Shown here piece by piece: positions 38,001 through 53,000 of a stretch of 64,000 nucleotides of DNA. This stretch comes from Notospermus geniculatus (taxonomy: Eukaryota; Nemertea; Pilidiophora; Heteronemertea; Lineidae), in contig NMRB01000891.1 in NCBI GenBank assembly GCA_002633025.1, forward strand, positions 1 through 64,000, read 5' to 3'. The position numbers and the translations under genes are program-made. Every line of letters begins with the position of its first letter. Position 1 is the stretch's first letter. A model generated the notes under the pieces. The model made no database searches and had not been told where the DNA came from. It saw only the letters and a program-made list of their open reading frames with translations.

Positions 38001-41000
38001 GCATGAAATGGCAGAGGAGGAACCTATGGAAACCGAGGAGAGTCAAACATTTTCATCTGATTTGCAAAAATTCAAGGATGTCACAGATCAGAAACCAAAA
38101 CTAGGGAAGTCTAAATCTGAGTCAGCGGAAGAGAGGCCGTCTAAGGTCCACGTTACTGAAGAGAAACTCACCAAGTCATTGTCTGAAGGGCAGAAAAAAG
38201 GAAGGGCTAGAATTGTCAAGCCTTCTGCTGAGGAGTTGGAGAGAGAAGCAAAGTCTGAGACCGTCTCAGCTACTGTTCGACCTTCTGTTGTTCCTGGTAA
38301 AAGAATTGTATCTTCTGCCTCTGAAGGCAAACCAACTGCAAAGGAAGAAAAGCTGACAAAGTCGTTATCCGAGGGTCAAAAACCAAAGAAGTCCTGGTCT
38401 CCTCCCAAGAAGGAGGAGTCACCACCAAGGTCACCAGATAGGAAGCAGACGGCAGGTGTGAAACGTTCAAAATCAGCCATCGAACAAAAGCCCGAACCAC
38501 AGGAGAGTAAAATTGTGAAGTCTGTGTCAGCAGATTCGAAAACTGAACCCGTTGGTGAGAAAGTCGACAAGAAGGCACCTAGTCCAAAGAAGACACCAGT
38601 CAAAGCAGAGCCGGTTAAAGAAAAGGTGGCTGAGAAAAAGGCAGAAGAGAAAGCCAGCCCTGTGAAAAAGCCATGGCAGAAGCCTGCACCAGCTGATGCC
38701 AAAACAGCTGTTGGTGAGAAACCAAGGGAAACCACTTCACCCGAAAGGGTATCGAAACTTCCAACTAGTCCTCGCAAGGCATCAGTCTCAAAAGCAGTTT
38801 CACTTGATGAAAAGACAGCTGAAAGTGCAGTTCCATCAAAATCCCCTATTAGTCCAAAGAAAACCTGGTCGAAAGCTGCATCTGCAGATGCTAAGGTAAC
38901 TGATCAGAAATCTGCTGCCGCTGAGAAACCAAGAGAAACAACTTCTCCAGAAAGAGTGTCAAAGGCTCCCGGTAGTCCCAAAAAGCCGTCAATATCAAAA
39001 CAAGCTTCAGGAGATAAGCCTGTGGATAGTGCTGCTCCATCAAAGGCTCCTTCTAGTCCAAAGAAACCCTGGTCAAAACCTGCCTCGGCAGATGGTAAAG
39101 TTGCTGAGAAAGAAGCAGAAAAAGCAAAGGAATCAAAAGTGGCAGCTAGTCCTAAGAAATCATGGTCTAAATCTCCCTCTCCTGAAGCTAAGTCAGCTGT
39201 TATTGAGAAGAAAGATGAGAAGACACCAAGCAGTCCAAAGAAGTCTATGCCCAAAGCAGCTTCTGCTGAAGACAAAGTAAGCAAGGCAGATTCTAAAACT
39301 AGTCCAAAGAAAGCACCTTGGCAGAAGGCAGCTTCGGCTGACACCACAACTACTGAAGATAAAGAGAAACCAGTAGAAACTGCTGCAGGAGACAAGGCAA
39401 CTAAGGCTCCTACTAGTCCAAAGAAACCATGGTCAAAACCTGAATCCAAGGTGGAAAAGCCGTCTAGTGCAAAGAAGCCATGGTCTAAAGCAGCCACGAC
39501 TGAAGAACCACCCGCTAAAGTTGAAAGTGACAAACCCTTGGTCAAGGCGGTTTCTGCTGAGGAAAAGTCACTGAAACCACCTGCTGTGGCTGAAAAACCA
39601 TCAAAACTTGTCAAACCTGGTCAGAAGTTGGGTAAATCTGCATCAGTTGATCAGAAACCAACAGCTCCTCCAGCTGAGGCAAAGTCTTTGTCTGAAGGTC
39701 TGGCAGTACCTAGTGATAAGAAGTCTTCAAAAACTCCATCACCTGCCAGTGAAAAATCCAGCAAATTACCATCACCAATGCCGGAGAAACAAACCCCATC
39801 ACCAAAGGTAGAGGCTGTTAAGCCTGCCTCTCCAGAGAAACGAACCCCATCACCAAAGGTAGAGGCTGTCAAACCTGCCAAGCCTGCCTCTCCGGAGAAA
39901 AAGCAAGTCAAAAGGCCAGGAGTGCAGTTAGTGCAAGCAATACGAACTGGGATGATTGACGTGAAGACTGGTAAAGTCTCTGATCCCAATTCGTCGAGAC
40001 GGCTCACTCTACAAGAGGCTGTCGATGCTGGTATCATCGATGCTCAGAACGCCATGATTCGTGACAGCGATGATTCCACCATGGCTCTCGACGAAGCGTT
40101 AGATCTTGGAATTGTTGATGGAAAAACAGGGAAACTTCTTGACCAGAGAACTGGAGATGTCTTGAACTTAGATCAGGCCTTGCGGAGAGGGCTCATAGTT
40201 GATGAAAGGCCTTTGAACTTGTCCTTGAAGGAGGCTCTTAGTCAAGGTTTGATTGATCCAAGGAATGGCAAATTCACTGATCCAAGAACTGGCATGGTTG
40301 TAACAATGGATGAAGCGATACATAGCGGGCTTCTTGATCCAGAGAAAAGCCTTGTGAGGAGGTATGATGGGAAACTGTTGCCACTTCTAGAGGCTGTCCA
40401 AGCTGGTGTAATCGACAAGCACACAGGTGGCATGGTTGATCCTGGTTCAGGGAAGAAAATCACTCTTGTACTTGGAATCACAAAGAATCTTGTTGTCGAC
40501 GCCAGACCACCTCCAATAACCTTGGTTGCTGCAAGAAATAAAGGCATTTACGATGGAGCAAGTGGGAAATTCATTGATCCAAAATCTGGGAAACATTTGA
40601 CGTTACACGAAGCCATAAACTGTGGTATGATTGACACTGAGGAAACTTTGGTCAAGGACAGAAGTGGGAACTATGTCACACTGCGTGAAGCAATGTCACT
40701 TGGTATTGTTGACAGAACAACTGGAAAGGTGTTGGATGTTGCTTCAGGTCATATGATACAGATCGGAGAAGCTTTGGACCTTGGAATCATCACTGATGTT
40801 AAACCTGCTTTGACCTTGAGCCAGGTTATCAAGGAAGGATTGTGTGATCCACAGGGCTTGGTCACCGATGCAGCAACGGGAGCAAAAATGAGACTCACTG
40901 ATGCTATTGCCATCGGACTCGTAGATGGTGCTAAGAGCAAAGTCATGACAGCATCTGGCGAACTTGTGAATTTGGACAAAGCTTTGAAGAGTGGCGTTGT

Positions 41001-44000
41001 TGATTCAAAAACTGCAAAAGTCAGGGATACTGCGACTGGGATACCATTGCCCATCACTCAAGCATTACAAAAGGGCATTGTCCTAGACAGTAAGGATATT
41101 GGGATGACAGTGGCAGAAGCTGTAGAAAAGGGGCTTTTCAATCAGGAAGCTGGAAAGTTCATTGATCCAAAGAGTGGCCAGGAACTCAACTTACGTCAGG
41201 CAATTCAGAAAGGTTACATTGATCCAGGTTTGCCTCAGGTCCGTGGTAAGAACGGTGACCTGATCTCACTGGATGAGGCAATGAAAAAAGGACTCGTCAA
41301 CCCCAAGACCGGCAAAGTCAGGGACCCAGTCACTGGAAAGGAAGACTCCCTCACAAAATCAGTGTCAAAAGGTGTAATGGAGTCTCCCACGAAAGGACTC
41401 AACATGACTGAAGCCCTGGAGAAACAGCTTTATGATAAAGCGAGTGGAAAGTTCAAAGATAAAAAGTCGGGTAAAGACTTGACTCTGAAGGAAGCTGTTG
41501 ACACTGGCTTGCTCGATCCAAAGGCACTGAAACTTAATCTTGGCCCCAGAGGTGAAAGTCTGAGTTTGGCAGATGCTGTGGCACAGGGAACTGTTGAAAT
41601 CTACGGCGATCTCATCATCAACATTGCTACAGGCAAAAGAATGACCATCGGAGAGGCTCTAGACAGAGGTATGGTCACGCCATCACCAACCAAAGGTATT
41701 ACACTCTCCGAAGCTGTTGAGAGTGGTGTCTATGATGTCCCGAGTGCTACTTTCATTGACAGGAAAATTGGCAAGCAACTTTCGTTCGAGGAGGCAGTCA
41801 AAACTGGTCTAATAGATTCTGATAACACACTGGTTAAAACACCAGATGACAAAATAATCACTCTCAGCGAGGCGATAACATCCAAGCTCGTGGACAAGTC
41901 AACCGGACACGTGATCAGTCCAGAAACCTTGAAACCTGTGCCGATGCAGGTGGCAGTTGAACATGATTTGATAGTGAGTTCCAGCAAACCAAACCTGTCA
42001 TTGTTAGAAGCTGCTCGTCAAAAACTATTCGACCGAAAAACCAACACTGTTACTCACCCAGTGACAAAGCAGCACATGACCCTGCAGCAAGCTGTGGAAA
42101 CAGGCTTGATCTGTCCCAATAAAACACTAGTCAAGAACCAGAAGGGAGAATGGATTACACTAGAAGAGGCCCTCGAGCAAGACATCGTCGATGGTTTCCA
42201 CGGAAAAGTCATCATCGACACCAGAACTGGTTCATCTATCACGCTTGCCGAGGCACTGAAACGTGATCTGATTAGTGAGAAAAAGAGACGCTGCATCACT
42301 CTAGCAGACGCAATCACGGAAGGCATGTATGATGTCAACAGTGGACGCTTCACAGATCCTGAGACTGGGAAGCAGTTCACACTGGAGGAGGCCATCGGGG
42401 CCGGGCTGATCGATCCAGAAATTTCCCACATACATAGCCCAATGGGCGATATTACACTGGCTGATGCTATCCATTCTGGCCAGGTTGATGCCCAGAGTGG
42501 CATGATGGTTGACACGACCACTGGAGAGATGGTGTCACTAGCTGAAGGTCTGTCGAAGGGACTCATAGCTTCGGTCCAACGTCACATCTCACTCACAGAT
42601 GCTGTTGAGACAGATATTTATGACCAAGGATCTGGAACATTCCAAGACCCAGCTACCGGCAAACACCTGAGTTTCAAACAGGCCATTTCCAGTGGACTCG
42701 TAGAAGCAGACGATTGCAAAGTCAAAACAGCCTCTGGGATCATCTCCTTGAATGAAGCTTTGGATGCTGGGTTAGTGGACAGCAGAACTGGAGAAATGGT
42801 CGATCCAAGTTCTGGTCGATCCATTGACATTAAGCAGAGCATTGAAATGGGATTGGTTGTCACTGAAACCAGAGCCATGTCATTACAAGAGGCGTTGGAT
42901 TGCGGCCTGTATGATGAACAGTCAAACAAATTCACTGACCCAAAATCCGGACGAAGATTTTCACTTGAGGAAGCTATCAATAAAGGACTCATCGATGGAA
43001 AATCAACACGTGTCTGTTCACCTGCAGGTGATACAGCGACTCTGGAGGATGCTGTGAAAATGGGTGTCGTTGATGGAGAGACTGGTGCTGTTCAGGACCT
43101 TGGCAGTGGAATGGCAGTCACGATAAAGCAAGCTGTTCAGGAGGGCCTGGTCGTCAGTGACTCCAAACCCATGACACTTGAGGAGGCAATGGAAAGAGGA
43201 CTCTACGATGAGGATACAGGGGATTTCTATGATGAACTGAGTGGTCAGACCATGTCGTTGGCCGACGCCATCAAGGACGGCCTCATAGCAGGAGAGGTCA
43301 GCATCATCAGCACAGTAGAGACAACTGATACTGTATCAATGGAAGTATCCTTTGATGCAGATTCTGGCACAATCACCGATAATGCAACAGGTACCATCAT
43401 TTCAATGGAAGAAGCCATGGAACGGGGCATCACATCTCATGACAAAGCCATGATGACTCTCAATGAAGCTGTTGAAAAAGGCCTCTACTCGGCTGAAACG
43501 AACACCTTCGTTGATCCAAAGACAGGCCAGCATATGACACTACAACAAGCTGTGTTGGTCGGTCTCATCGATGCTGATCATTCAGAAGTCGAGAGTCCTG
43601 CCGGGTCTGTCTCTCTTGCTGATGCAATTCAGTCTGGCCAGGTAGATGCCAGGACCGGTCAGGTGCTTGATCCTTCGTCTGGTCAAATGTTGGACATACA
43701 TGAGGCTGTGGACAGAGGAATGATTAGCGAAAAACCCCAACCGATGACATTGGAGGATGCAATTGCTGGAGATCTCTACGATTCTGACTCCGGAATGTTG
43801 ATTGACCCTAACTCTGGGCAACAGATGACATTGCACCAAGCTATCAGAAGTGGACTCATTGATCCAAAGTCATCCAAGATCATGAGTGCTTCAGGCAAAA
43901 TTTCACTTGAAGAGGGCATCAGAACAGGCCAGGTGGATCCTCGCACTGGGCGTGTCGTCGACCCCCATTCTGGTCATATGACAGACTTTGAGGCAGCCCT

Positions 44001-47000
44001 ACAAAAGGGCCTCGTCATCAGTGATGAAAAACCAGGCCTGACCCTCCAGGAGGTCATAGAGGATGGAGTGTATGACAGCGACAGAGGAGTTATCGTGGTC
44101 TCTGCCACTCACCAAGAGATGACACTGGAAGATGCCATCGAGAATGGTGTTATCGATGCCAGGAGGTCCCAGGTTGCTGTGTCTGGTGGGGACCATGTAA
44201 CTCTCGAGCATGCTGTTTCCTCAGGAGTTGTAAACATCACAACTGGTGAACTAATCGACACAACGACAGGTCAGACGATAAGAATTGAGGAAGCAGTCTT
44301 CAAGGGCCTGATAGTCAGTTCTGAAAAGCCAAAGTTGACCATTGATCAGGCAGTAAAGAAAGGATTGTATGATACAGAAACTGGCCAAATACAGGACACA
44401 GGGTCAGATGAGAGTTACACTCTTGAGGAAGCTGTACAGGAAGGCTTGATTGATGACCAAGCAAGTCGGGTGAGAATTTCTGCTGATGAGTCTGTTTCAC
44501 TCGAAGAAGCCATGAAAACAGGTCTTGTGGATGACAAGAGGGGAACGCTGAAAACGCCAAGTGGAGATGTGATATCTTTGGATGATGCACTAAGTAAACA
44601 TCTGATATTCTCTGTAAAACAGGCCAAAATGACACTTTCTGAGGCTCTCGAACGTGACCTGTATGACAACACAACTGGAACTATCATAGAACCAATCACA
44701 GGACAACACATGACCCTTCAGCAGGCCATCGATGCTGGGATAATTGATGCGGAAGCTGTCCACGTTGAGAGCCCCATGGGCACTGTCTCACTACAGGATG
44801 CAATTGAATCAGGTCAGGTTGATGTCAGAAGTGGTAGTATGCGTGACCCTGCCACTGGCCATGTCGTCACTTTGGATCTTGCCGTCAAGAAGGGGCTAGT
44901 GGTTGAGGGCAAACGTCCAATGCTCTCCCTCAATGAGGCTGTAAGCCAAGGACTCTACGATGCTGAATCTGGTAAAATGAAAGACCCCAACAGTGGAAAA
45001 GAGCTGACAATTGATGAGGCAATATCAGCAGGCGTCCTGGATGACCAGAAGTCCCGCCTCTCGACTCCAGAAGGTCAGAAAACATTGAAAGAAGCCATCG
45101 ACGAAGGTTTAGTTGATGGCAAAACTGGACAACTTGTGGACAGTGACCAGAGGAGGCTCTCTTTTGCTGCTGCCGTGGATCAAGGACTGTTGGTCTTAGA
45201 CGATAAACCTGCAATGTCCTTGTCTGATGCTGTGAAAAAGGGACTTTTTGATGACAAGTCGAACACTTTCGTTGATCCAACAACAGGAAAACACCTCACT
45301 CTAACAGAAGCCATTGACACTGGACTAATCGATGGCCAGGAATCACGATTAAAGGACAATGATGGCAACATGATCACTTTGGATGATGCTTTGGCGACAG
45401 GCATGGTGGACAATCTATCAGGGCAGGTCGTGGACCCATTTACTGGAAAAACTGTCACGATTTCTCAGGCTGTAGCCAAGGACATCTTGGTTGACTCACA
45501 CCAACCTGGAATGACTCTCAAAGAAGCTATGAACAAAGGACTCTATGATCCTCAATCTAATACATTCACTGATCCCTCAACTGGAACAGAACTAACCCTT
45601 GATCAGGCAATCTCCATGGGCATAATTGACGGAAAAGGTTCAGTGGTGAAGGACACCAAGGGCGAGACAGTGCCATTGGATGCAGCTATCCAGTCTGGTC
45701 TTGTTGATCTGAAATCTGGCCAGATATTTGACACCGAAACAGGAAAAGCTCAGTCGATCGGGCAAGCTCTGCAAAGTGGAGTTCTGATGGACAGTAAGGC
45801 TGGAATGTCCCTCACCGATGCCATTGACAAGGGTATCTATAACCCTTCAACTGGGGTACTGGCCAGTCCAACGTCTGGGCGCTCTATGTCATTGCCAGAG
45901 GCAATTGAAAGTGGACTCGTTGATGGCAGATCTTCTAAGATAAAGGACAAAGATGGCAAACCTCTGACACTCACGCAAGCTCTCGAAGAGGGTGTAATTG
46001 ATCAAAATGGTCGAGTCATTGACCAGGTTTCTGGAAGTGCAATAACGCTTGAACAAGCAATCAGACAGGACCTTGTCGTGGAATCAGAGAAGCCAGCAAT
46101 GACTTTGAGCGAGGCAGTTGACAAAGGTGTGTTTGATGCTGGTAAAGGAACCTTTATTGATCCGAAAACTGGAGAACAGATGCTGCTGGAGGAAGCTCTC
46201 AAAATTGGAGTCATTGATCCAGAGAAGTCTATCATTAGGACTCATGACCAGGACATGACACTGGCAGATGCCATTCATGCTGGGGCAGTTGACGGCACCA
46301 CAGGACAGATTGTAGACCCTAACACTGGTGACATGGTGACCTTGGTTGAAGCTGTAAGATCAGACTTGGTGGTAGATGCAAGTATGCCTAAAATGACCCT
46401 CAAGAAGGCTGTCGAGGAAGGCTTGTACAATCCAAAGACAGGCACTTTCCAGAACCCGAAAACTGGTGAGGAACTTACTCTTGAGGAGGCAATTCTCATT
46501 GGACTCCTGGACCCGAATGAGTCATTCATCAGAATGGACAGAGAAGGGGACTTGCTGGTGCTCAAAGATGCCATCAAGGATGGCCTGATTGATCCAAGCA
46601 CGGGCAAAGTTATGGACCCCCAGACCAAGCAGATCATGTCACTTGAGGAGGCTGTCAAGGAAGGTGTCATCTGCGATGGAAAGCCACCGAGCCTGCCTGA
46701 AGCCTTGAGTCGAGGGATGTATGACTCCATGACAAACACCCTGAGAGATCCCCATTCAGGTCGTCAGATGTCATTGGAGGAGGCAGTGGATGAAAACGTG
46801 ATTGATGGAGAACAATCAAAGGTCCGAGATCAGGATGGAAATCTCATACCACTGTCTGAAGGCATCAGAACTGGAATTGTTGATGGCAAGAGTGGCAAGA
46901 TCATCGACCCAACTTCTGGCAAATCGTTTTCAATAGGTCAGGCAGTTGCGAGTGATTTGGTCGTGGAAGCAAGGAGGCCTGAAATGACATTACAGAAAGC

Positions 47001-50000
47001 CATCGAGAGTGGTGCCTTTGATCAAACCAGTGGGACCATCTCAGACCCTCAAACTGGGAATACCCTGTCTCTTCAGGAAGCTATGGATAGTGGTTTGATC
47101 AGTGCTACTGACTCTCTCATCAAGGACGAATCTGGCAATTTTATGCCCCTGGATGAGGCAATCAAAACTGGAATGCTCGATCTACAGACTGGTGAAGTTG
47201 TCGATCCTGCCTCGGGCAGGAGGGTATCTCTGGAACAGGCATTTACTCATGATGTTCTAGTCGATAGCAAGCAGCCACCAAGGACACTGGCAGATGTTGT
47301 GAAGGACGGGCTTTTCAACGCGTCGACTGGCATGCTCACCAGCCCACTCACAGGCGACCAAATGACACTGGAAGATGCTATAACATCTGGCTTCATTGAT
47401 GATAAAACCTCTGTTGTGAAAGGAGAAAGTGGCAGAGAAATCACTTTGAAGGAAGCGATCGATTCTGGGCGAGTAGATCCAAAATCTGGCATGATCACTG
47501 ACCGTCGATCTGGTCAAGCCCTCTCATTCGATGAAGCTGTTGAAAGAGATCTCATCACAAACATGAAGATGTCTGGCCTTACTTTAGCAGATGCGGTCAA
47601 CAGAGGACTGTATGATGCTGTGAATAATAAGATAGTTGACCCCAAGACAGGCCAGCCTCTTACTCTCGAGGAGGCAGTTTCAATTGGGGTCATTGACGTG
47701 GAGAAGTCAAAACTGCTGGATAAGGATGGTCATCCGATCTCTATCAAGGAGGGCATCAACTCAGGCCTTGTTGATCCACAAACAGGTTTTATCATCGATG
47801 CATCAAATAGCACCACAATGTCCATTGGTCAGGCAGTTGCTAAAGGTATCATTGTCAATGCTGGCATGACTGTTGAAGCCGCTGTCACGCAAGGATTATT
47901 TGATGATGAAACACACACATTCCAAGATCCCAACACAGGAAAGCACTTAACAATCCAACAGGCAATAGACAGTGGCTTGATCGATGGCGACAGGCCAATT
48001 ATAAAAGACCACAAGGGAGAACCTTTGAAACTACAGGAGGCAATAGATAGGGGTCTTGTGGACAGGTCCAGTGGAGAAATTCTTGATCCGTTCACTGGCA
48101 AGACAATGAGCCTGCAGGCAGCTCTGAGTCTGGAGCTGATTGTCACTGCTGATAAACCGTTACTGACCCTAGAAACCGCAATAGATGAAGGCCTGTTTGA
48201 CGAACGAACGAACACTTTCATAGACCCTGTCACCAACCAACACATGACTCTACAACAGGCGATAAACAGTGGGTTGATCGACGCTGAGCATTCTACCATC
48301 AGAGACCACAAGGGAGGAGAAATCCCACTTCAGGAAGCCATAGACTCGGGCCTTGTTGATAAACAAACAGGAAAAGTCTTGGATTCTGAGACGGGTCACG
48401 AGGTCAGGCTGGATGAAGCTGTAAGGCGTGATCTTGAACCAATCTCTGAAAAGCCTGGTGTCACTTTGACAGAAGCTCTGCAACACGGCTACTTTGATCC
48501 AAAGACTGCGAAATTCACCGATCCTCACTCAGGAAAACAAATGACTTTACAAGAGGCAGTCGATGAAGGTTTAATTGATAGTGAGAACTCTATGATCAAA
48601 AGCAAAGATGGCCAACTCATCAGCCTTGACGAAGGAATCAAATCTGGCCTTGTCGATGGCCGGACTGGACAAACTGTTGACCCAACAACTGGCCAAGTAC
48701 TTCACCTCCAGGAGGCATTAGGGAAGGACCTGATTGTCGAAAGTACCAAACCAATGACTCTGTTCGATGCCATAACAAACGACGTCTATGACACAGAAAT
48801 CAGGAAGTTCATTGATCCGAACACTGGAGATGAATGCACACTGCAGGAAGCCATAGCAAGAGGCTTGATTGATGGTGAGAAGTCAGTCATCAGGGACGAA
48901 AGTGGGGCGTACATCCCCCTGGCGGAGGCAATCAACTCTGGCCTTGTTGATCCCCTGACTGGAGAGGTGAAAGACACGAGTACTGGAGCAATGATGTCAA
49001 TGGAGGAGGCAGTGAATGAAGGACTCATTGCTGATCAGAAACACCCTGCACTGTCACTGACAGAAGCTATCGAGAAAGGACTGTATAACTCGAGAACTGG
49101 TCTGATCACCGACCCCAACACTGGCAAGAAAATGACACTGGAGGAAGCCATAGAGGACGGTATCATTAGCGGCACACAGAGTTTGATCAAAGACGGAGCT
49201 GGACAGTATGTTGATCTTGAGACTGGCATCAAATCTGGGTTGATCGATGGCAAGACAGGGAAGTTGATTGATCCAGCTTCTGGCAGACCTGTATCCTTGG
49301 ACTATGCTCTGGATTCAGGAAGCCTGCTCGACATTTCACCTGACTCAGCAATGGAGTGGCAGGAAAGTGCCAAGGGAAGGGAGCCTGTAACCTTCAAACA
49401 GGACATCACGAAACCGGTGAAAACGGTTGCCAAACCAGTAGAAAGACGAGAAGCTCCGCAGGTGAAACAAGTAGAGAAACCCAAGAGCAAGATCGGAGAA
49501 AAGGCACTCAAAGCTGCTAAGATCGCTGGCCTTGGATTGGCTGGGACAGTTGCATTGCCAGCGCTGGCTGCTGTTGGTATAGCTGCTGCTGTTAAGAAAG
49601 GCATCATAGACAAGAAATCTGGTGGAGTCAAGGATGTGAAGACTGGAGAGATACATACCTTTAAGGAAGCTGTGGAGCGTGGCACCATCAAGACTAAAGG
49701 CACTATGATAAAGGACACGGAGAGAGACAAGTACGTCACCATTGAAGATGCCCTCGAATCTGGTATAATCGATCCCACCACTGGTCATGTGGCCGATGTT
49801 GACTTAGGCAGAGATGTCTCTCTAACAGAAGCACTCGACCGTGGTCTTGTCATTGAGAGCAAGAAACCTGAAGGTGACATCCCATCACAGCAGGACACCA
49901 GTGAGGTGAAAATGGTGGTTGACACTGCCGAAGAGGAAGCAGAACCCCGAGATGAGCTTTCACCAGATCACGAGAAAGATCTTGCTGCAAAAATGGACAC

Positions 50001-53000
50001 AATCAAAACCCTGACTCTATCGAAAGGTCCAATATCCGAATCGAGATCACCTGACACCTCAGCTGAGATCAGTCCTTTAACAAGTCCGCTGAAAGGTGCC
50101 GAGGACAGATACGAGAGACCAGACACCAAGCCTGAACTGGAAGAGATGTCATCCGATGAATCACCAGAAAGCCTAAGTCCGCTGAAACCAGTGAGCCTTG
50201 TAGACACTGTCAAATTGAACCTCTTCGATTCGACAACTGGCCAATATTCCGATCCCAACACTGGAAAACTGATGACGATGAAGGAAGCTATTGATAAGGG
50301 ACTGGTCAAGGCCGACGGTGTCATGGTGAAGGATGGTGAAAGTGAGAGTTACATGCCACTCAATGATGCCATGGAGTGTGGTCTAATCGACACCAACCAG
50401 TTTGACGTCTGGGACGCCAGCAAAGGAGACTTTGTCATCCTATCAGAGGCCATTCAAAAAGACATCGTCACAGACTTCAGCAGGCCCTTACGGAAGTTAC
50501 CAGAGTCAGTTCTGGAGGAAAAACCGCCAACCTTGGTGGATATTGTCAAGCAGGGACTTTACGATTCTGACTCAAGTACCATAGCTGACTCTGCAAATGG
50601 AGGACAGAAGGCACTACAGGATGCTATAGACCAAGGCCTGATAGATGCTGAAAATACCTACATCCGTGATGGAAAAACTGGCGACTTGATGCCTTTGAAC
50701 GAGGCACTGGAGGCCGATCTAGTTGATCCAAAAACATGTAATATCTTGGATACAGCTACAGGGAGACGGATGTCACTTCACGACGCAATTGAAAATGACC
50801 TGCTTGTTGCCCTATCTAAACCAGACATGACACTGGAGGAGGCCATCCAATACGGCTTGTATGACCGCACAACAGGGCAGTTCACCGATCCACGCACAGG
50901 AAATCAGAGAACACTGAAAGAAGCCATTGAATGTGGGCTTATCGATGCCGTGAGGAGCAGGATTCGAGACCCAGAGACTGGAAAGCTGATCTCACTTGAG
51001 GAGGCAATAAATGCTGGTTTTGTCAACTTGGAAATGGGCAGGGTTGTAGACTTCTCAACTGGGAAGTCTGTACCATTGTCAGAGGCGATATCGGAAAGGA
51101 GAGCCAAGAAACCACCGACAATATATGGGCTCAGTCTCATACAGGCTGTAGAGAAAGGCATCTTTGATCCTGATACTTCTCATTTCGTCGATCAAAAAAC
51201 AGGCGAGAAGTATGAGCTTCTTGGTGCAATTGAATGCGGATTGATTGACCCTGTGAAGCATGATGTACTCGACACGCAGACAGGTGACCTCATACCCTTG
51301 ATGGACGCAATTGATGCACATGTTGTTGATCCAAATTCAGCCTGTTTTGTTGACACCCAGACCAATGAAATTCTGTCACTGATTGAGGCTATTGACAGAG
51401 GTCTGCTAGCAGACGCACCACCAAGCGATGACAAACCCTGTTACGTGTCGATGTTGAGCACCATTGAGGAAGGAGATGAAGAACTGGAAGGTTACAGGGG
51501 TGAGAAGCCCAAACCTGTTGAACTGGACACCGAGCGGACACTTGTGAAGGATCCAACGAATGGAAATCTAATCACTCTTGAGGAAGCAGAGAAGACTGGT
51601 CTAGTTGACATGGCAAAGAAGACATACTCTGATCCAAAAACAGGGAAGGAAGTGCCAATACAGGTTGCACTGCACAAAGGTCTTGTGGTTGATGCATCCA
51701 AGCCAGTAGGCCTGGGAGAGGCCCTCAGGAGTGGCCTAGTGGACCCCAAGAGAGGAAAGGTCATAGACCCACAAACTGGGAAAGAAATAAGCTTGAGCGA
51801 TGCCATGATATCAGGTATTGTCAATCCTGAGAAGCTGTTGGTGCAAGATCAGACTGGGTCGCGTTTGCTGCCGTACGCTGCAGCTGTGAAACAGGGAATG
51901 TGTGTGATCGATGACGACATGGTCACAGACCCAGCTACAGGAGACAGGATCAAACTTGGCCTTGCTTTGGAAAAGAATGTCATGGTGGATGTTACCAATA
52001 GGTCACCAGTAGCGTTCTTCGATGCTCTGGAGAATGGAATGTTAGACCTGAACGCTGGTGCACTAATAGATCCAAAGTCACACAAAGAGATAGCTCTAGA
52101 GGATGCCCTCAGTCTTGGCCTGATTGATATGTCAAATGCTGTTGTGAGAGACTCGAACACAGGAAACCACATACCTCTGGATGAGGCCATATCCAGTGGC
52201 ATAATGGACCTTGGCAGTGGTATCATCAAGGACCCTGCCTCGGACATCTCCATGATCTTCAGTGATGCTGTCAGTCGTGGGTTGATCTTTGACCAGTCTA
52301 AACCAAAGTTGAGCCTGCAGGAAGCAAACGCCAAGGGCTTGTTTGATGTCAACTCTGGCCGTGTGAAGGACCCAACAACAGGGAAGCAGATGCCACTTCT
52401 CTATGCCATCAATAAAGGCCTGGTTGACAAAGATTCCTCGATCATCAAAGACCCTGTAACAGATGTGCCCGTCTCGCTGGAAGAGGCGATAAAGGCAGGT
52501 GTGATTGACCCACGCTCTGGTGTCATCACTGACGCAAAGACTGGCAAGAGGATGTCCTTGACTGATGCAATGCTTGAAGGTTTGGTGGAGTCTGAGCCTG
52601 AAGAGGCTAAAGTCAAAGTCACAAAGCCATTGACCCTGGGTGAAATGATCTCAAAGGGTCTATACAATAAGGAGAGTGGATCAGTTACGGATCCGGATAC
52701 AGGGAACAAAATGACTTTGTCTGAAGCTATAAAGGCTGGAATCATCGACCCTGAGAACAGCACAATTAAGGATCCAAAATCCGGTGAAACCATGACTTTG
52801 AAGCAGGCAACAGAGGCAGGTATTGTTGACATGGCTAAAGGAGTGTTCAACAGAGAAGGTCAAACAATTACACTAGATCAGGCGTTCTCCCTTGGTTTGA
52901 TTGTGGGCTGGTCAGCACATGAAGTTAGTGTTCAGAAACCAGAGCTGGAATCAGAAGTATTCTATCAGGATAGAATCGAGGAACAGAAACAGGTGAGCAA

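Noticed and set aside
24921-49239. Real recent 12-kb tandem duplication within the exon
   Set aside because: The junction is out of frame, copy 1 is broken twice, and skipping it restores perfect continuity. Alleles in series explain all of this more simply, although read depth would be decisive.
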